DNA of 64,000 nucleotides from Tetrastigma voinierianum (Eukaryota; Streptophyta; Magnoliopsida; Vitales; Vitaceae), in assembly GCA_016808115.1 (NCBI GenBank), contig JAEQBH010009432.1:62001-126000 (forward strand), given 5' to 3'. A program made the translations under genes and the position numbers. The notes beneath the pieces were generated by a model that saw only the letters and a program-made list of their open reading frames with translations, did no database searches and had not been told where the DNA came from. This document shows positions 48,412-60,720 of this stretch, one piece after another. Numbering within the stretch: the stretch's first letter is position 1; each line of letters begins with the position of its first letter.

Positions 48412-48971
48412 TGTGGGGAATTATTGGTTTAGTGGAGTGAATGACATTCATTGCAGGTGATTGAATGGCATTTACTCTATGAAGGAGTTTAAAAGGTGGC
48501 AGGAGCCTAAACGTTTGGCTTGTTGAAGGCTAAGGGTCTCACCTTTATTCCTATAGATGGAGAGGCTTCTCTTGTTCAAGGATGATCATTTTTTTTTGTT
48601 TTTTGAGAGTTTGTTGTGCAAAAAATGATTAAGGAAGAGTGAGTTCAGTTAGGTCCTGTCTGAGAGTGTTGATTGTGTGATAACTTCGATCACAGTTTCA
48701 ATTCGTCGGAGTAGTATCAAAGGAGTGCGAGAGTCTTTGCTTTCGTATGTCGTTTTATCTTAGAGCCAGAGCGTCGGCGTGATTTTTCTTAATAGAATTT
48801 GCGGATCTGTTTTAAGGAGGTGTGATTTGCATAAGACTCGACTTTCAATCTCTATTAATTTTTCGGGTTCTTATCGTTTCTAATTAGAGCTTGTGTTACC
48901 TTCCTACATGTAGCTTATTGTTCTTTCCTTACTGACAAGTTTTATGTTATTTGTAGAAAGAATTTCCTACA
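48412..48971 (+). mobile_element. 3' LTR of the plus-strand copia element
   Basis: A 560 bp LTR starts TGTGGGGAATTATTGG and ends AATTTCCTACA, that is TG...CA. It matches 28053-28645 (plus) and 29131-29565 (minus). A weak TATA-like CCTATAGATGG sits near 48562 where the other copy has CCTATAAATGG. A poly-T tract follows near 48590. Confidence 0.85.
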
Positions 48972-49229
48972 AATTGAACTTGAAATTATACTAATTAGTT
49001 TTATTTATGCTAGTTTATGTGCATTTGTTTGAAAACAATCGTTTGGTTTTGTATTTGAAAATGCCACCATAAAAGGAAGCAAACTCTCACTTAACTTTCT
49101 CTTTATGAAACCGTGCCTCTCATAGATTCGACCTTCGAGGAGAGTCTTCCCAGTGATCGAATTGGAGCTCAGGACTCAGTGAAGGTGATGACCTTACCTT
49201 TCCATGGATTTTTGCTCAATTTGGAGACA

Positions 49230-52200
49230 AAGGGGGCAATAATGGAGGGGGGTGGGGGGTGTGGAGGGACAGGAGGAGATGGAGCGGTGTTGGAGGAGGT
49301 GTTGAAGATGAAGGCAAAAGAGAGAGGATAGCGATGGGGGATAAAACTGATTTTTAAAAACATTTAAAAATTTTGGGGTAGATTAGACCAACAATGAGGG
49401 ACAGATGGAGGGAAAGAACGTAGAAGAGATGGAGTGGCGTGGGAGAAGTGTTGAATAAGACAAAGGAGAGAGAAATAACGATAAGGATAAAGCTGATTTA
49501 AAATTTTTAAAAAATTTGGGACCTAATTAGATAATAACACATGGTGAGAAAGAGGTCAAGCTGTGATTAATTTTAACTCCTTTAGGTTATTGGTGCATCG
49601 GAACCAATATAATATGGGGTCCCTTAAATATGAGATTATTTATAGTTAAATCGTAGGTGAGACTAATTAAAAGAAGATCGTGAGTTATTCTGTCAGTACC
49701 CTAAAATAATTCGTAGCTTTAATTTCATTCTTCTTCTCATTTACATCTTTTCGTTCCTTTTTCCTTGTTCTTTCTTGTTTTCTTTTTCCTTGTTCATCTG
49801 TCCTAACATTTTCTCTAGATTTTTCTATTAACAATATATCGTTGTTTGGTCTTTGTTTTTTAAAATTGATTTTGAGAACAATTTTTGAGAAATCGTTCTT
49901 GGAAATAGTTTTGGCTTAACTGAGAAAAACATCGTTTTGGTGTTATACAAGAATTTAGTGTTTTTGTGTTTTCAAAAACAAAAAATTAGAACCAAACATG
50001 TTCTCCATATTGCATATTCTGTTATTTTAAAAACATAAAACATTTTTAAAATAGGAACCAAATAGGCAATTAGGGGTTTTTGGTTGTTTTTATAAAAATC
50101 ATTGGTAGAATAGTTTTGGAAAGCAGCGAGAACACCATTTGGTGTTTTAAAAACATTTTTATTATCTAAACGAGTGTTTTTCCTTTTCTATATTCTCTAT
50201 GTTTTTCATAATAGAAAAAAATGAAACTAATGAATTATTGGTTCATGTTTTATGTTCTAAAAAAAATAAGGACAGGAGGTGTTTAAAAATAAGGGACCGG
50301 GAGGATAGGGATGTGGAGGGACGGGAGGAGATGGAGAGAGGTGGGAGGTGTTGAGATGAGAGGCGAAGAGAGAGAAATAAGCGATGGGGATAAAGCCCAG
50401 TTTTGAAACATTTAAAATTTTTGGGAGCCGATTAGATAGTGACAATATGAGGGTAGATGGAGGGAGAGGAAAGGAACAGGAAGATATGGAGTGGCGTCGG
50501 AGAAGGTGTTGAAGATAAAGAAAAGACAAAAGGAGAGAGAAATAACGATAGGATAAAAGCTTGAATTTTAAAATTTTAAAATTGAGACTAATTAGATAAT
50601 AGCAGCGTAATTGAGAAAGGGTCAAATATGATTATTTTAACTCAGCACTAACGTATTCTTAGTGCGTCGGAACGATATAATGTAAGTGTAATGTAAGATT
50701 GTTATAGTTAAGCGTAGGTGAGGACTAATTAAAAGAGAAGGCAGGCAAGGATTATTCACATCAATTACCCTAAAATAATTCATTAGCTTTAATTTTTAAT
50801 TTCTTCTTCTCGTTTCTGTCTTTCATTTCCTTTTTCCTTGTTCTTTCTTGTTTCCTTTTTCCTTGTTCATCTATCCTAACATTTTCTCTAGATTTTTATA
50901 TTAACAATACATCGTTGTTTGGTCTTTGTTTTTTAAAATTGATTTTGAGAACAATTTTTGAGAAATCGTTCTTGGAAACAGTTTTTAAAAACACAAAAAA
51001 CATCATTTTGGTGTTCTAAAAATTTAGTGTTTTTGTGTTTTAACAAAAAAAAAAAAAAATTTGGAGGCCCGAATATGTTAAAGTGTTTTCTTTGTCTCCA
51101 TTGTTTTGAAAACATAAAACAGTTTTTTAAAATAGGAACCAAATAGGCAATTAGGGGTTTTTGGTTGTTTTTATAAAAATCTGTGATTGAGAATAGTTTT
51201 TGAAAACATAGAACACCATTTTGGTGTTTTCTAAAAACATTTTTTATCATCTAAACTTAGTGTTTTTTAGTTTTTCTAACATATAGAAAAAAAAATGGAA
51301 ACTAATGGTGTTTTTGGTTCCTATTTGTTAAAAAATAAGGCGGGAGGTGTTAAAAAGAGTGGGGCCAGGAGGACAGGGATGTGGAGGACTGAGGAGGAGA
51401 TGGAGCGATCTTTTGGAGGAGGTGTTGAAGATGAAGCAGAAGAGAGAGAAATAAGCGATGGGGGATAAAGCCCGATTTTAAGCATTTAAAATTTTGGAAC
51501 CCAGGTCAAATAGTGACGATATGAAATTGGGTGTGGAGGAGAGAAGGAACGAAGAGATGGAGTGGCGTCAGAGAAAGTGTTGAAGATAAAGACAAAGGAG
51601 AGAGAAATAACGATGGGATAAAACTCAGTTTTAAAATTTTTAAAAAAAAATTTGAGGGCACAATTAGATAATATGCATTAGTAGAAAGAAATTGAATATG
51701 ATTATTTTAATTCCTTTGCAGGATTCTACGATGCATGGAACCAATATAATATGGGGTCCTTAAATATGAGATTTATTATAGTTAAACGTAGGTGGGAAGT
51801 AATTAAAGAAAGGCAAGCCAAAGGATTATTCGCATCAATTCCACTAAAATAATTCGTGAAACTTTAATTTTTAATTTACTTTTTCGTTTACGTCTTTTCG
51901 TTTAAGCTTTTTATTATTCTTTCTTGTTTCCTTTTCCTTGTTCATCTGTCTAACATTTTCTTTAGATTTTCTATTAACAATATATCGTTGTTTGTAGTGC
52001 TGTTTTTAAATTGCTTTTGAGAACAATTTTGAGAAATGCGATTCTTGAAATAGTTTTGGCAAGAAAACATCGTTTGGTGTTCTCAAAAATCCCAGTATTT
52101 TGTATTTTCAAGACAAAAGAGTGAAGTCAAACGTATTCGTGTTTCGCCCCATTAAATTGTTTTGAAACATAAGCCAGGTTTTTTAAAATAGGAACGAATA

Positions 52201-52395
52201 GGCAATTAAGGGTTTTTAGTTTGTTTTTATAAAATCATTATTGAGAATAGTTTTTGAAAACCTGAACGCCTGTTTGGTGTTTTCTAAAAACATTTTTATC
52301 ATCTAAACTTAAGTGTTTCGTTTCCCATCATTTTAATAGAAAAAAAAATGGGAGCTAATGAATTATTTGATTCACATTTATAAAATAAGGAGAGC
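49230..52395. repeat. Tandem array, three copies of a 1.07 kb unit
   Basis: TGAGAACAATTTTTGAGAAA starts at 49872 and 50945, and its close form starts at 52018, giving a spacing of exactly 1073 twice. Other anchors agree (TGTGGAGGGAC at 49260 and 50312, diverged at 51380). Each unit holds a purine-rich GGAGGAGATGGAG block, a TTTCCTTGTTC tract, and an AT-rich end made of GTGTTTT and AAAACAC runs that is partly self-complementary. No coding capacity is conserved between units. The third unit has many single-base losses compared with the first two. Confidence 0.9.
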
Positions 52396-52747
52396 AAGAA
52401 AAATATATTGATCGGTTCCATTTTGTTCTATATTAAAAAAAATAGTAAACCCAAGGATTAGAATAAAAACGATTTTAGAAGCATCGGGTATTCTCAAGAT
52501 TTTGAAATAGTTTTAAATAACAAGAAACCAAATAGGTTTCAAATATCTTTATATTTTTTGTATTATTCGATAGCATAAAACAATTTTCAAAAAACTATAA
52601 TAACTACTTTTATTTTATTTTTTAAATAATTAATAAGGGAACCCCAAACCTAAGAGCTAAACATTTTACTGTAGACCTGGGAGGCATTGGATATGGAAAA
52701 CCCAGTAATGAATCAAGGACTAGAGAGAAGAGCCGGATCAGAAGAAA
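52396..52747. other. AT-rich upstream region of RPS2
   Basis: No repeat unit of the array and no coding signal. The composition becomes less AT-rich from about 52630. No convincing TATA box was found in the 100 bases before the RPS2 start. Confidence 0.4.
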
Positions 52748-53400
52748 ATGACAATCATTCTCGTGATTCAAGCTTCTCCTTTTAACGCCCATCTGGGGCG
52801 GCGCTTGAAGTGAACTCATTTCAAGGTCTACACCTATGGCTTTGCCAACGGCTGCATACATGTCGACTCAAACCAGACCCTCATCTGCATGCAGGAAATG
52901 CATGCGATTTCATAGCCTCCCTCATCCGCCTTGAATTAACTAACTTCTTTGCCAACACAATCCCTCTTCGGCGAAATCAATTGAGCAGATGACCAATCGG
53001 ATGCTTCACCCCGACGCCCTGGAAGCTCGGCGGTTTTCTCACCAACAATTACAACCCCAAAAGTTTCCGTTCCCGAAATAGGAAGATCCGGTTCAGCCCG
53101 AGTCAGCCTCCTGACTGTGTCGTGATTTTGGATACTGAGAGGAAGTCTTCGTTGATTCAGGAAGCGTATCGGATGCATATACCGATTGTTTCGATAGTGG
53201 ATCCAAGTATGCCGCTGGAAGCGTTTAAGAAAATTGCCTACCCTGTTCCAGCTAAAGATTCAGTGCAGTTTGTGTATTTGTTTTGTAATTTGATAACAAA
53301 GACATTTCTTTACAAACAAAAAAGAAAATGGGGCTTGAGGTATAGAGGACGTAACTCTGGAGGAATTGGCGGTTCAGAAGAGCAGAAAAAGATGAATTGA
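52748..53400 (+). CDS. rps2: Ribosomal protein S2, mitochondrial type (frame disrupted)
   Basis: This is the S2 protein of the small mitochondrial ribosomal subunit, which in many eudicots is encoded in the nucleus. The start MTI.....I matches plant mitochondrial S2, followed by NAHLGRR, then FKVYTYGFANG in one frame and NACDFIASLIRL in the next. From 52990 one frame runs to the stop: GGFLTNNYNPKKFRSRN, PPDCVVILDTERKSSLIQEA, YRMHIPIVSIVDPSMPLEAF and YPVPAKDSVQFVYLFCNLIT. The CVVILDT...IP.V..VD......YP.P..D segment is the S2 family signature. Length would be about 217 residues, near normal. There are at least four single-base frame changes and one in-frame stop before 53000, mostly in short runs, while the residues themselves are well kept. 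Either a recent pseudogene or a real gene with sequence errors. No intron or separate presequence is visible. Confidence 0.8.
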
Positions 53401-55875
53401 GAATTATTACTTCCAGTTTTAATCATTTTAGCTGTAATTTGGATTTTTTTGTTTCAAATTTATATATTTTGATGGGTAACTGTGACTGAAATCTGAATCC
53501 TCTAAAATACTGATATGCTATCCTTTTTCTTTTCCAATAAAGTGAGCCTTTGAGTCATTGTAGTATGTTCTGTTTGTTTTGGCTGGATTATGCGATTGAA
53601 GCAAGAAGAGTATAAAATGGAGAGAGGACACAGATATGGTGTGAGTATGCAATTCTATCAACAAAATTATGACTATAATTTCTGAATCAATCTGAGTTTT
53701 GTTGGTTTTTATACTTTTTTCAGAGTTTGGTGTTAATTTAGAACTGTGTAATATTTATGGAGAAAGAGTGAGGGAAACACAGGTGTTTGATGCTTCCACA
53801 AGGTTGAATTCTGATTCTGCCCTACTCTCGGCCCCGGCCCTGTTTTTGCACCAAACGGGAAGGGGTTTGCGGTTGAGCTTGAAGGCAGTGCTTTTGAATG
53901 CAATTTCTGCCAAACCCACTTGGCTCTGGCCAATGGTCTCACGTCTAGGGCAAATTTGCTTCCCATTTTTCTTGACCTCTTTAAGAATATGAAGTTTTAG
54001 TTGTTGTAAGCGTGTGTGTTGATGTGGGTTTTTTTTTGGTTATGGGGTAGAATCAGTAGTGGTTGCATTGTGAAAAATGGCTTCTTGGTGAGTGAGTAAG
54101 ACTTCCAGGTTTCTACTGAAATGAGTGGGCCTATGAGTGGTGGATTTGGATCCCTTGAAATGCATGCTCCTCTGTGCTTGTTGCTCATCATAAGCCTAGC
54201 AGATAGAGGATGGAGAGAGTCTATGGCTGTCAACTGTCATTGTTTGAAACAATGCATGACTTGCTGCTTTTCACCTATGAAAGGAAATGGAAGTCTCATT
54301 ACCATTGTCACCAATTAAGGTTTTGAATGTAAACATTAGTAAAATTAGCTGCAAGAAAAGGAAAGGGAATTTAAATTGTGGAGATCAACATTGTTCTAAA
54401 AATATAGGTTGTTTGTATTTTCCTTTAGAAAGAAAGGAAAAGCACCATGGATTTAGGTCTTCTTTTTCATGGGCAAGGAGGATAAGTCATGTTTGTTTGA
54501 ATTTGTAGAAAGTTTACTGATGGGCTGATTTGTTTGGCCTTTAGCTTATGACATTCTCTAGGGTTTTTCCTTGTATGCTGCCCTTGGAGGGGTCTGCCTT
54601 ATAATGGCACCTTGGTTCTAGTTAAATATAAACCAATGCATAATACTATGAACTCATTATAGGGAAGCCACTTGGTTAAGCCATTGCAAACATATTTCCT
54701 GTTTGTTGTTGCACCTGATAGATGAAGCCATCAAGCACATCAAGGGCTTGATCACGGATTTTGAGTTGCATAACCAGCACAGAAGGTAAACTTAAGTGCA
54801 GCCTCTAAACTGAGAATATAATCTTCTTAATTTGTGTTCTTTTAGCTATTGTCAAAGAGTATTTTCTTATGGGTGTTTCTGAAACAAGTAACATGGTGTT
54901 GGAATGGGTGCAGGTTGGGGGGGTGGGGGTGGGGTTGGGGGGTATAGTGTGGAATCTTTGAATGTAGAGTTAGACTCATGGTCAGTGATGCACGTTGCAA
55001 CAAATAGTTCCTAACAACATCCAAAAGAACATGTGTTCCTTGTATGTGACTAGAGTGAACCCAGTACTAGAAGCATGGCAGTGGCTTCCTAAGTTGAAAT
55101 CGTAATTTACTCCAAATTGAATGGATGTAACTGGCACATGAAGAACATAATTCTTGCTAAGATAAAGAAACTTGTGGTAATTTAAAGCTGTTGAAAATAC
55201 ATTTGATTCTTATAGGACATACATATTGATTCCACGTATAAATCATTAGCAATTTAGAAGCATGATGTAGATAGAGGGTGTACTGATCAAAAATAAAATT
55301 AAAAAAAATGATGTAGATAGAGGGTGCATGTGCATGCTATCTCTATGGACTTAGTACTTAATCTTTCTACAGTAACAAGTAAGAACGTAGATGCATGCAT
55401 ATTTATCAATGTCGATTTTCTCAAATGTTTATACTTCAATCCTTCTTTTGCTGAATGTCAAGTATGCACTTTAGAGGCAGCTTAATAATCATAGGCTCTG
55501 TGCACCAACTACCTCCCTTACCTGGCAGCATGGACACTGCCATATTTATCTTTTTTTTTTTTTTTTGACAACCGTTGATGTCCAGGCCAGCTATCTTGCG
55601 TTTCATTGTCTCGCTGGGCGGCCCAGATTTGCTGACTTCAGGTAAAACCATTTGATTTATCAAATATTCATACTTCAATTATAACTAAGTCCTATACAGG
55701 AAAAATACAAATATACAATTGCAATCTTTTCCTTTCATGGCTGATATTAGATTGTGAGTTTCTATTGGTGCAGTATTTCATTTTCTTGTGAAGCCTTTGT
55801 TGATTTTTATTTTTATGTCTATCCTAATCCTTATTAACGGAAGTAGCCCTCTCATTAGAGTTTATAATGGGCTGA
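53401..55875. other. Intergenic region with a possible short exon
   Basis: Moderately AT-rich unique-looking sequence without a recognisable gene. AATAAA-like poly(A) signals for RPS2 are plausible in 53440-53560 (TTCCAATAAAGTG near 53534). A G-rich run lies at 54917-54942 and a T17 run near 55550. At 54720-54787 a reading IDEAIKHIKGLITDFELHNQ is bounded by a TTGCACCTGATAG acceptor-like and an AGAAGGTAAAC donor-like sequence. The open frames here are otherwise short. Confidence 0.4.
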
Positions 55876-56516
55876 CATTTTAGGGAGTAATCGTTGATCA
55901 AGTAGCGGTTAGTTTGAATTGATCCCGCCAGATAAACAGCGTGATAATATCCCATGGCATAAATTTGCAATTATATCATATTTTATTGTCAATAAATAAA
56001 ATAATAAGCCATGTTGATCAAGTAGAGGTTAGTTTGGTCCATTCCTTCAAACTGGGTCTATATAACAATAATATATATGGCATAAATTTGCAATTATATC
56101 GCAAATTTATTGTCATTAAATAAAATAAATAAAAGCCATGATATATATATATATATATATATATATTGGAAAATAGATAAATTTATTGATTCGGGTTAGC
56201 AATATTATCGATAGAAATATATAATCAAAAGTGTTAAAAACTTTAGAGAATGACGTAGGTTCAAAGTTAATCGTAGATCAGTAGAATCCCGAGTTTGGTT
56301 GAGTCCTATTCAAATGGAGCTGCTTGTGATAATATCTATGGCATAAATTTGCAACTATATCGTATTTTATTGTCATTAAATAAAATAATAAGCCATCGTT
56401 GATCAAGTAGAGGTTAGTTTGGTCCAGTCCTTACCGTCTTCTTGACAATAATATCTAATAAATTTGCAACTATATCATATTTTATTGTCATTAAATGAAT
56501 AATAAACCATGATATA

Positions 56517-56552
<36 letters not shown>

Positions 56553-57540
56553 TCTATTCTGTGTATTCATTTACCATCACATTAAGGTGAAAATGCGTAG
56601 AGGAATCTGAGTGCAGCTAAGCACTTATTTTTACATTTAACTTGTAGCAACGTTTTAACGCCCACAGTTTTTAAAATTAATTCTTAATGATGTAATTTAA
56701 TTTTTTTAAATCTTTCTTAATCATTTTATTTATGTTAATTTAAATTAAATAAAAAAATTAATGTAAAAAATTGCCAGTTTTGAAATGCGGGCGTAGCGAA
56801 GTTTCAGGATTTTGAAATCGGGATTATTTCTGAACGTTTTTCGAGTTTTGCGTTTCGGTCGCGAGCTTCTCAGTTTAATTTCCGGATCTGGTAAATTTCA
56901 GGATTTTAATATAGGGATATAGCAAAACAATGCAGTTTCGTCAGGAATTCATTTTTAATTTTTAAATTTTTTTAAAATTTTCTAAAATTAGTTTAAGTAT
57001 ATACTCATAAATTATAAAATTAAATATATTATATAAATTATTTTATTAATTATAAAATTTAACTATATTATATAAATTATTTTAATATATAAATTTTAAT
57101 TATATAGGGTGTATAGAAAAGTCTTATTTGGGGAAAGTAAAGTATTGGAATGGGAATTAGTAAAGAGAGATGCATATATATATATGTATATTTAAATGGA
57201 TAAATTTATTTATTCGGGTTAGCAATATTATCGATAAAAATATATAATCAAAAGTGTTAAAAACTTTAGAAGATGACATAGGTTCAAAGTTAATCGTAGG
57301 TCAAGTAGAGGTCTGTTTGGTCTAGTCCCTTCAAATGGGCCTAGCGACAATAATATCTATGGCATAAATTTGCAACTATATCATATTTTATTGCCATTAA
57401 ATAAAATAATAATAAATGTCTATATTACGAAAATAGATAAATTTATTAATTTGGTTTAAGTAATACTATCAGTGAAACACAAATTAAAAGTGTTAAAAAA
57501 ATTTAGAGACGATTCATAGGATCGAGTTAATAGTATAAAT
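55876..57540. repeat. Dispersed short AT-rich repeat, four to five copies
   Basis: Module one (GTTGATCAAGTAGAGGTTAG, then TGGCATAAATTTGCAA, then TATTTTATTGTCATTAAATA) occurs at about 55890, 56011, 56330 (partial), 56398 and 57298. Module two (AAATTTATTGATTCGGGTTA, AGCAATATTATCGAT, then AAAAGTGTTAAAAACTTTAG) occurs at about 56170, 57195 and, diverged, 57430. Copies are joined by (AT)n runs at 56139-56165 and 56509-56548. Between 56600 and 57110 lies unrelated AT-rich sequence. Confidence 0.8.
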
Positions 57541-59563
57541 GATTTGTTTAAGGTCCATATATTTGAAAATCTCAAAATGCATGGACGTCTTAAGATTGGT
57601 CTGGCATGCGTGGCTAGATGAGCATGTTGTCGAGATGATTAAAGCCGGGATGAATTTTCACCTCCCCAAAGCTGTCGGCCGTGGCTTCGCATATGATTAA
57701 TCGTCAGCCAATAACGATTTATCAGTAAGTATGAAATGGAGTAATGACAACGTTCTGGCATTATCGATGATAAAAGCGTGAAAAAAATGTAAATTCAAAT
57801 CGGTGTAGAATAAATCATTTTATTGAAAAAAAAAATTAATATTTAAGAAAAAAAAAGATTAAATTAGTGATTTTTAACTAATAATAACAAAAAAATCATC
57901 CATTATATCAAACGTTCTAACGGCTTGATAATCAAAACTCATTTTATTTTAAATCTCTCCATCATTAGTGGATAATACCATAGGTATGACATAAAAGGGG
58001 ATTGGTTGCCAACCTATATTATGTCCAAACATTTAGTCCAACTATTATCAACCTTTAATGGAAGTAAAACATAATTGGAATGGATTATGTTTGACCTATA
58101 TGATGATGACTCCTTTGGAAGTCATTAAAATACAACACCAAATCGATAATGAAAATGCATTGACTCATATTCTGTGCATTTTTAATTTGCTACATCATCA
58201 TTTTACAACCATTTTTATACTTTTTATTTTTCACCACCTATTTAAAAAAAAAAAAAAGCATTATTTTATTCCAATCACTTTCTTCTCAAGCTGTTCAAGC
58301 TGTTCAAAAGCTAACAACCACATGTCATTCAATGATCCATGACGAGAATATTTTTTATCTTAATATTGTAATGTTTTTATATAGTAAAGTTTAGGGAAAA
58401 GCAAGTCTTTAATAATGTGAGTCAATCATAAAAAAAAAAAAGGACTAGTATTAATTTGGAAAAATCAATAAAGATTCTCCCAATACTCAATAAACACAAG
58501 AAAAGCAACTAATAATAATAAAGAAAAAACAAAGTAGAAAAAGCCAAAACAATGGACAACAACAACAAACAGAAGAGCACAACACAAAAACAGGAGATTA
58601 AGCAGAGGGCCTGGCTTTGGCTGCTGCCCAGTGGTCAAGTGCCCTCCTTTTCCCAATGTGTGATTACTTATTATGAGTTATGATAATAATTGTGATAAAG
58701 AAAGAAAGAGTGGGAAGGAAAATGGGAGTGTTTTGGGTGGATGGAAAGTGGAAACATGGGAGGGGTTTCAGGTAAGAACAAACAAAGTATGGCTGGGTGA
58801 ATGGACCCCATTCCATTATTCATGTCTCAATCGAGACAAAGACATCCCATAAATTTCATACATCCATGATTTTATTTATATCTCTCTCTTCATAATTGAT
58901 TGGATATGGCCTGGGACGCCTTTTTCCTACCTATTTTTCAACTTCTCATCTCTCTCCCCTTCTATATATGAACTTTTATTTTGGTCATCTTCATTGTTTA
59001 AAAGTAGGGAATCATACTCTGCTTTTTGGGGTTTGGAATGTGTCACTCATCATGCAAATTTTAGTGTGTTATAGCATGTTTTGTTCCTGTTTTTTTTTTA
59101 AATATTATTGATAACAGTTTTTAAAAATATAAAGAAAAATATTTTGGTATTTTTTTTTTTAACTAAAAAACGGGTTTTCTAAATTTAATATTTAATATAT
59201 TTCGTATTTATAAAGCAAAAACTAAGAACCGAATGTTTTATTTCTATTTCCTTGATATTCTTACTTTTCGTAACAAAAAATAAATTTAAAAATTTGTAAA
59301 TAACGGACCCTTGCCCTCGTACAAAACTCATAACTAATATATATATTTTATGTATTTTTTGAGATATGAGAAAACTAAGATTTTAAGATATACAAATTTC
59401 AATACAAAATGATACTTAACGAGTGAGAGAAGCTCCGATCGCATTAAAACAAACATATATATATAAAGATTATACTCTAGTTTTAAGGTAATAAAATATT
59501 TTTATGACTCGAATCTAGGATCTCATTTCTATATTTTTACTTGTTTTAACGATTATCTTTTAT

Positions 59564-59620
<57 letters not shown>

Positions 59621-60300
59621 AAATTTTATGGATGTGAAATTGTGAATATCATAGAACTCATGGATGATAAAGTGAATGATTGAGTAAACCCTCCAATAGT
59701 TTTAAAGAGACTCGAATAGAAGACCATATTATATACTTAGGATGGCTTGCATTGTCTTTAAGATCGAATCAGCCAAACATATACAACGTTATTCTTTTAT
59801 AAAGGGAACAAAAATGTTTGAATATTTTGACGTCTTTGTTATAATTAAACAAAAAACCTATTTAATGTATGATTAGTTTATTTTTTGAAAACTGTTATTG
59901 AGAAACAATTTTTGAAAACACGGTATGAAAACTTTTATTGTCCTTTAAATATAGTTTTTCTGTTTTTTTTATTTTATGTTTTTCATAATAAAAATATATT
60001 GAGAATCAAATGTGTTAACTTTTTTATTTAACTAAACCGACCATTATTGTCTTTATTATAAAGGGAACAAGTGCAAAAACATATTTAGTGTAACGATATT
60101 TATATAAAGGGAACAAAAATATTTGGATTTGTTTGATATCTTTGTTATAATTAAAGGTGAAAAATAATTAAGAAAAAAGTTTCTTTGTTTACAAAACGAA
60201 AACAAAATAAAATAAAATAAAATAAAAGAAGAGAAAAATGTTTTTTAAAGTACTACTCTAAAATATAGTAAATAGTAAATACCTAACAGAGTTTGATACT
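57541..60300. other. Intergenic, AT-rich, no gene seen
   Basis: No coding signal. It contains several A- or T-runs, and two stretches (59085-59290 and 59870-60020) that resemble the AT-rich end of the 1.07 kb repeat (GAACAATTTTTGAAAACA-type phrases). Their limits are unclear. Confidence 0.5.
59566..59617. repeat. (AT)26 microsatellite
   Basis: An uninterrupted AT run of about 52 bases. Confidence 0.95.
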
Positions 60301-60686
60301 TTGATCAAGATTGTTCTTCTAGCGAACCTCAGCCGTCCATTGAGTAGAATCTTATCCACTTATTTTTCGAATCGCTCTCTAAATAATTTTTGTAGGACCC
60401 ACCCACCGCAAATAATGATGTCTGACGCAAAATCCACTAATCTAACGGCTGTGATTCGTTCTGTAGCATCATCAGATCACCACAATCAAAACCGCAGAGT
60501 CGAGCGGCTGCACCGAATCCAGGAGTGGGGCCCAGCACATGGGGGAACAATATTTTCCGTGTGAGTGAACAGTACCGTAATTATCTCACCTAACCATATT
60601 AATGAACTCTAACTCATAAAGCCAAGGAAAACACAACGACCTCCTTTACCAAAAACCACCAAACTTTTTACCCACCCCTTCCCTAA

Positions 60687-60720
60687 GCGCGTGAAGCCAC
60701 GCGCGGTCTATAAAATAGGG
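60687..60720 (+). promoter_or_regulatory. Promoter-like site: CGCG hairpin plus TATA box
   Basis: GCGCGTG (60687-60693) and CACGCGC (60698-60704) form a perfect 7-base inverted repeat with a 4-base loop. TATAAAATAGGG follows at 60709-60720. The CGCG core resembles the box bound by plant CAMTA factors. The 400 bases upstream are less AT-rich than the surroundings and hold CCCACC and GGGGCCCAGC. No coding exon follows closely; the kinase start is 2.1 kb downstream, so a long leader intron would be needed to join them. Use as a promoter is inferred. Confidence 0.4.

Larger units (their letters stand above)
43900..48971 (+). mobile_element. Ty1/copia element relic, plus strand, with 3' LTR
   Basis: Protease, pre-integrase, integrase, RT, RNase H and a 3' LTR follow each other on the plus strand in copia order. 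No 5' LTR is seen: the left side runs straight into the minus-strand copia RT, so two copies of one family lie head to head. Gag (43900-44900) is decayed beyond a firm reading. Frame changes and stops are frequent throughout. Confidence 0.8.

Noticed and set aside
49113..49331. Gly-rich 72-codon plus-strand frame
   Set aside because: The glycine run comes from the purine-rich GGAGG block of the 1.07 kb repeat and is not kept in the other copies.
55436..55678. 80-codon minus-strand frame
   Set aside because: Its centre is poly-lysine from a T17 run and there is no recognisable homology or splice context.
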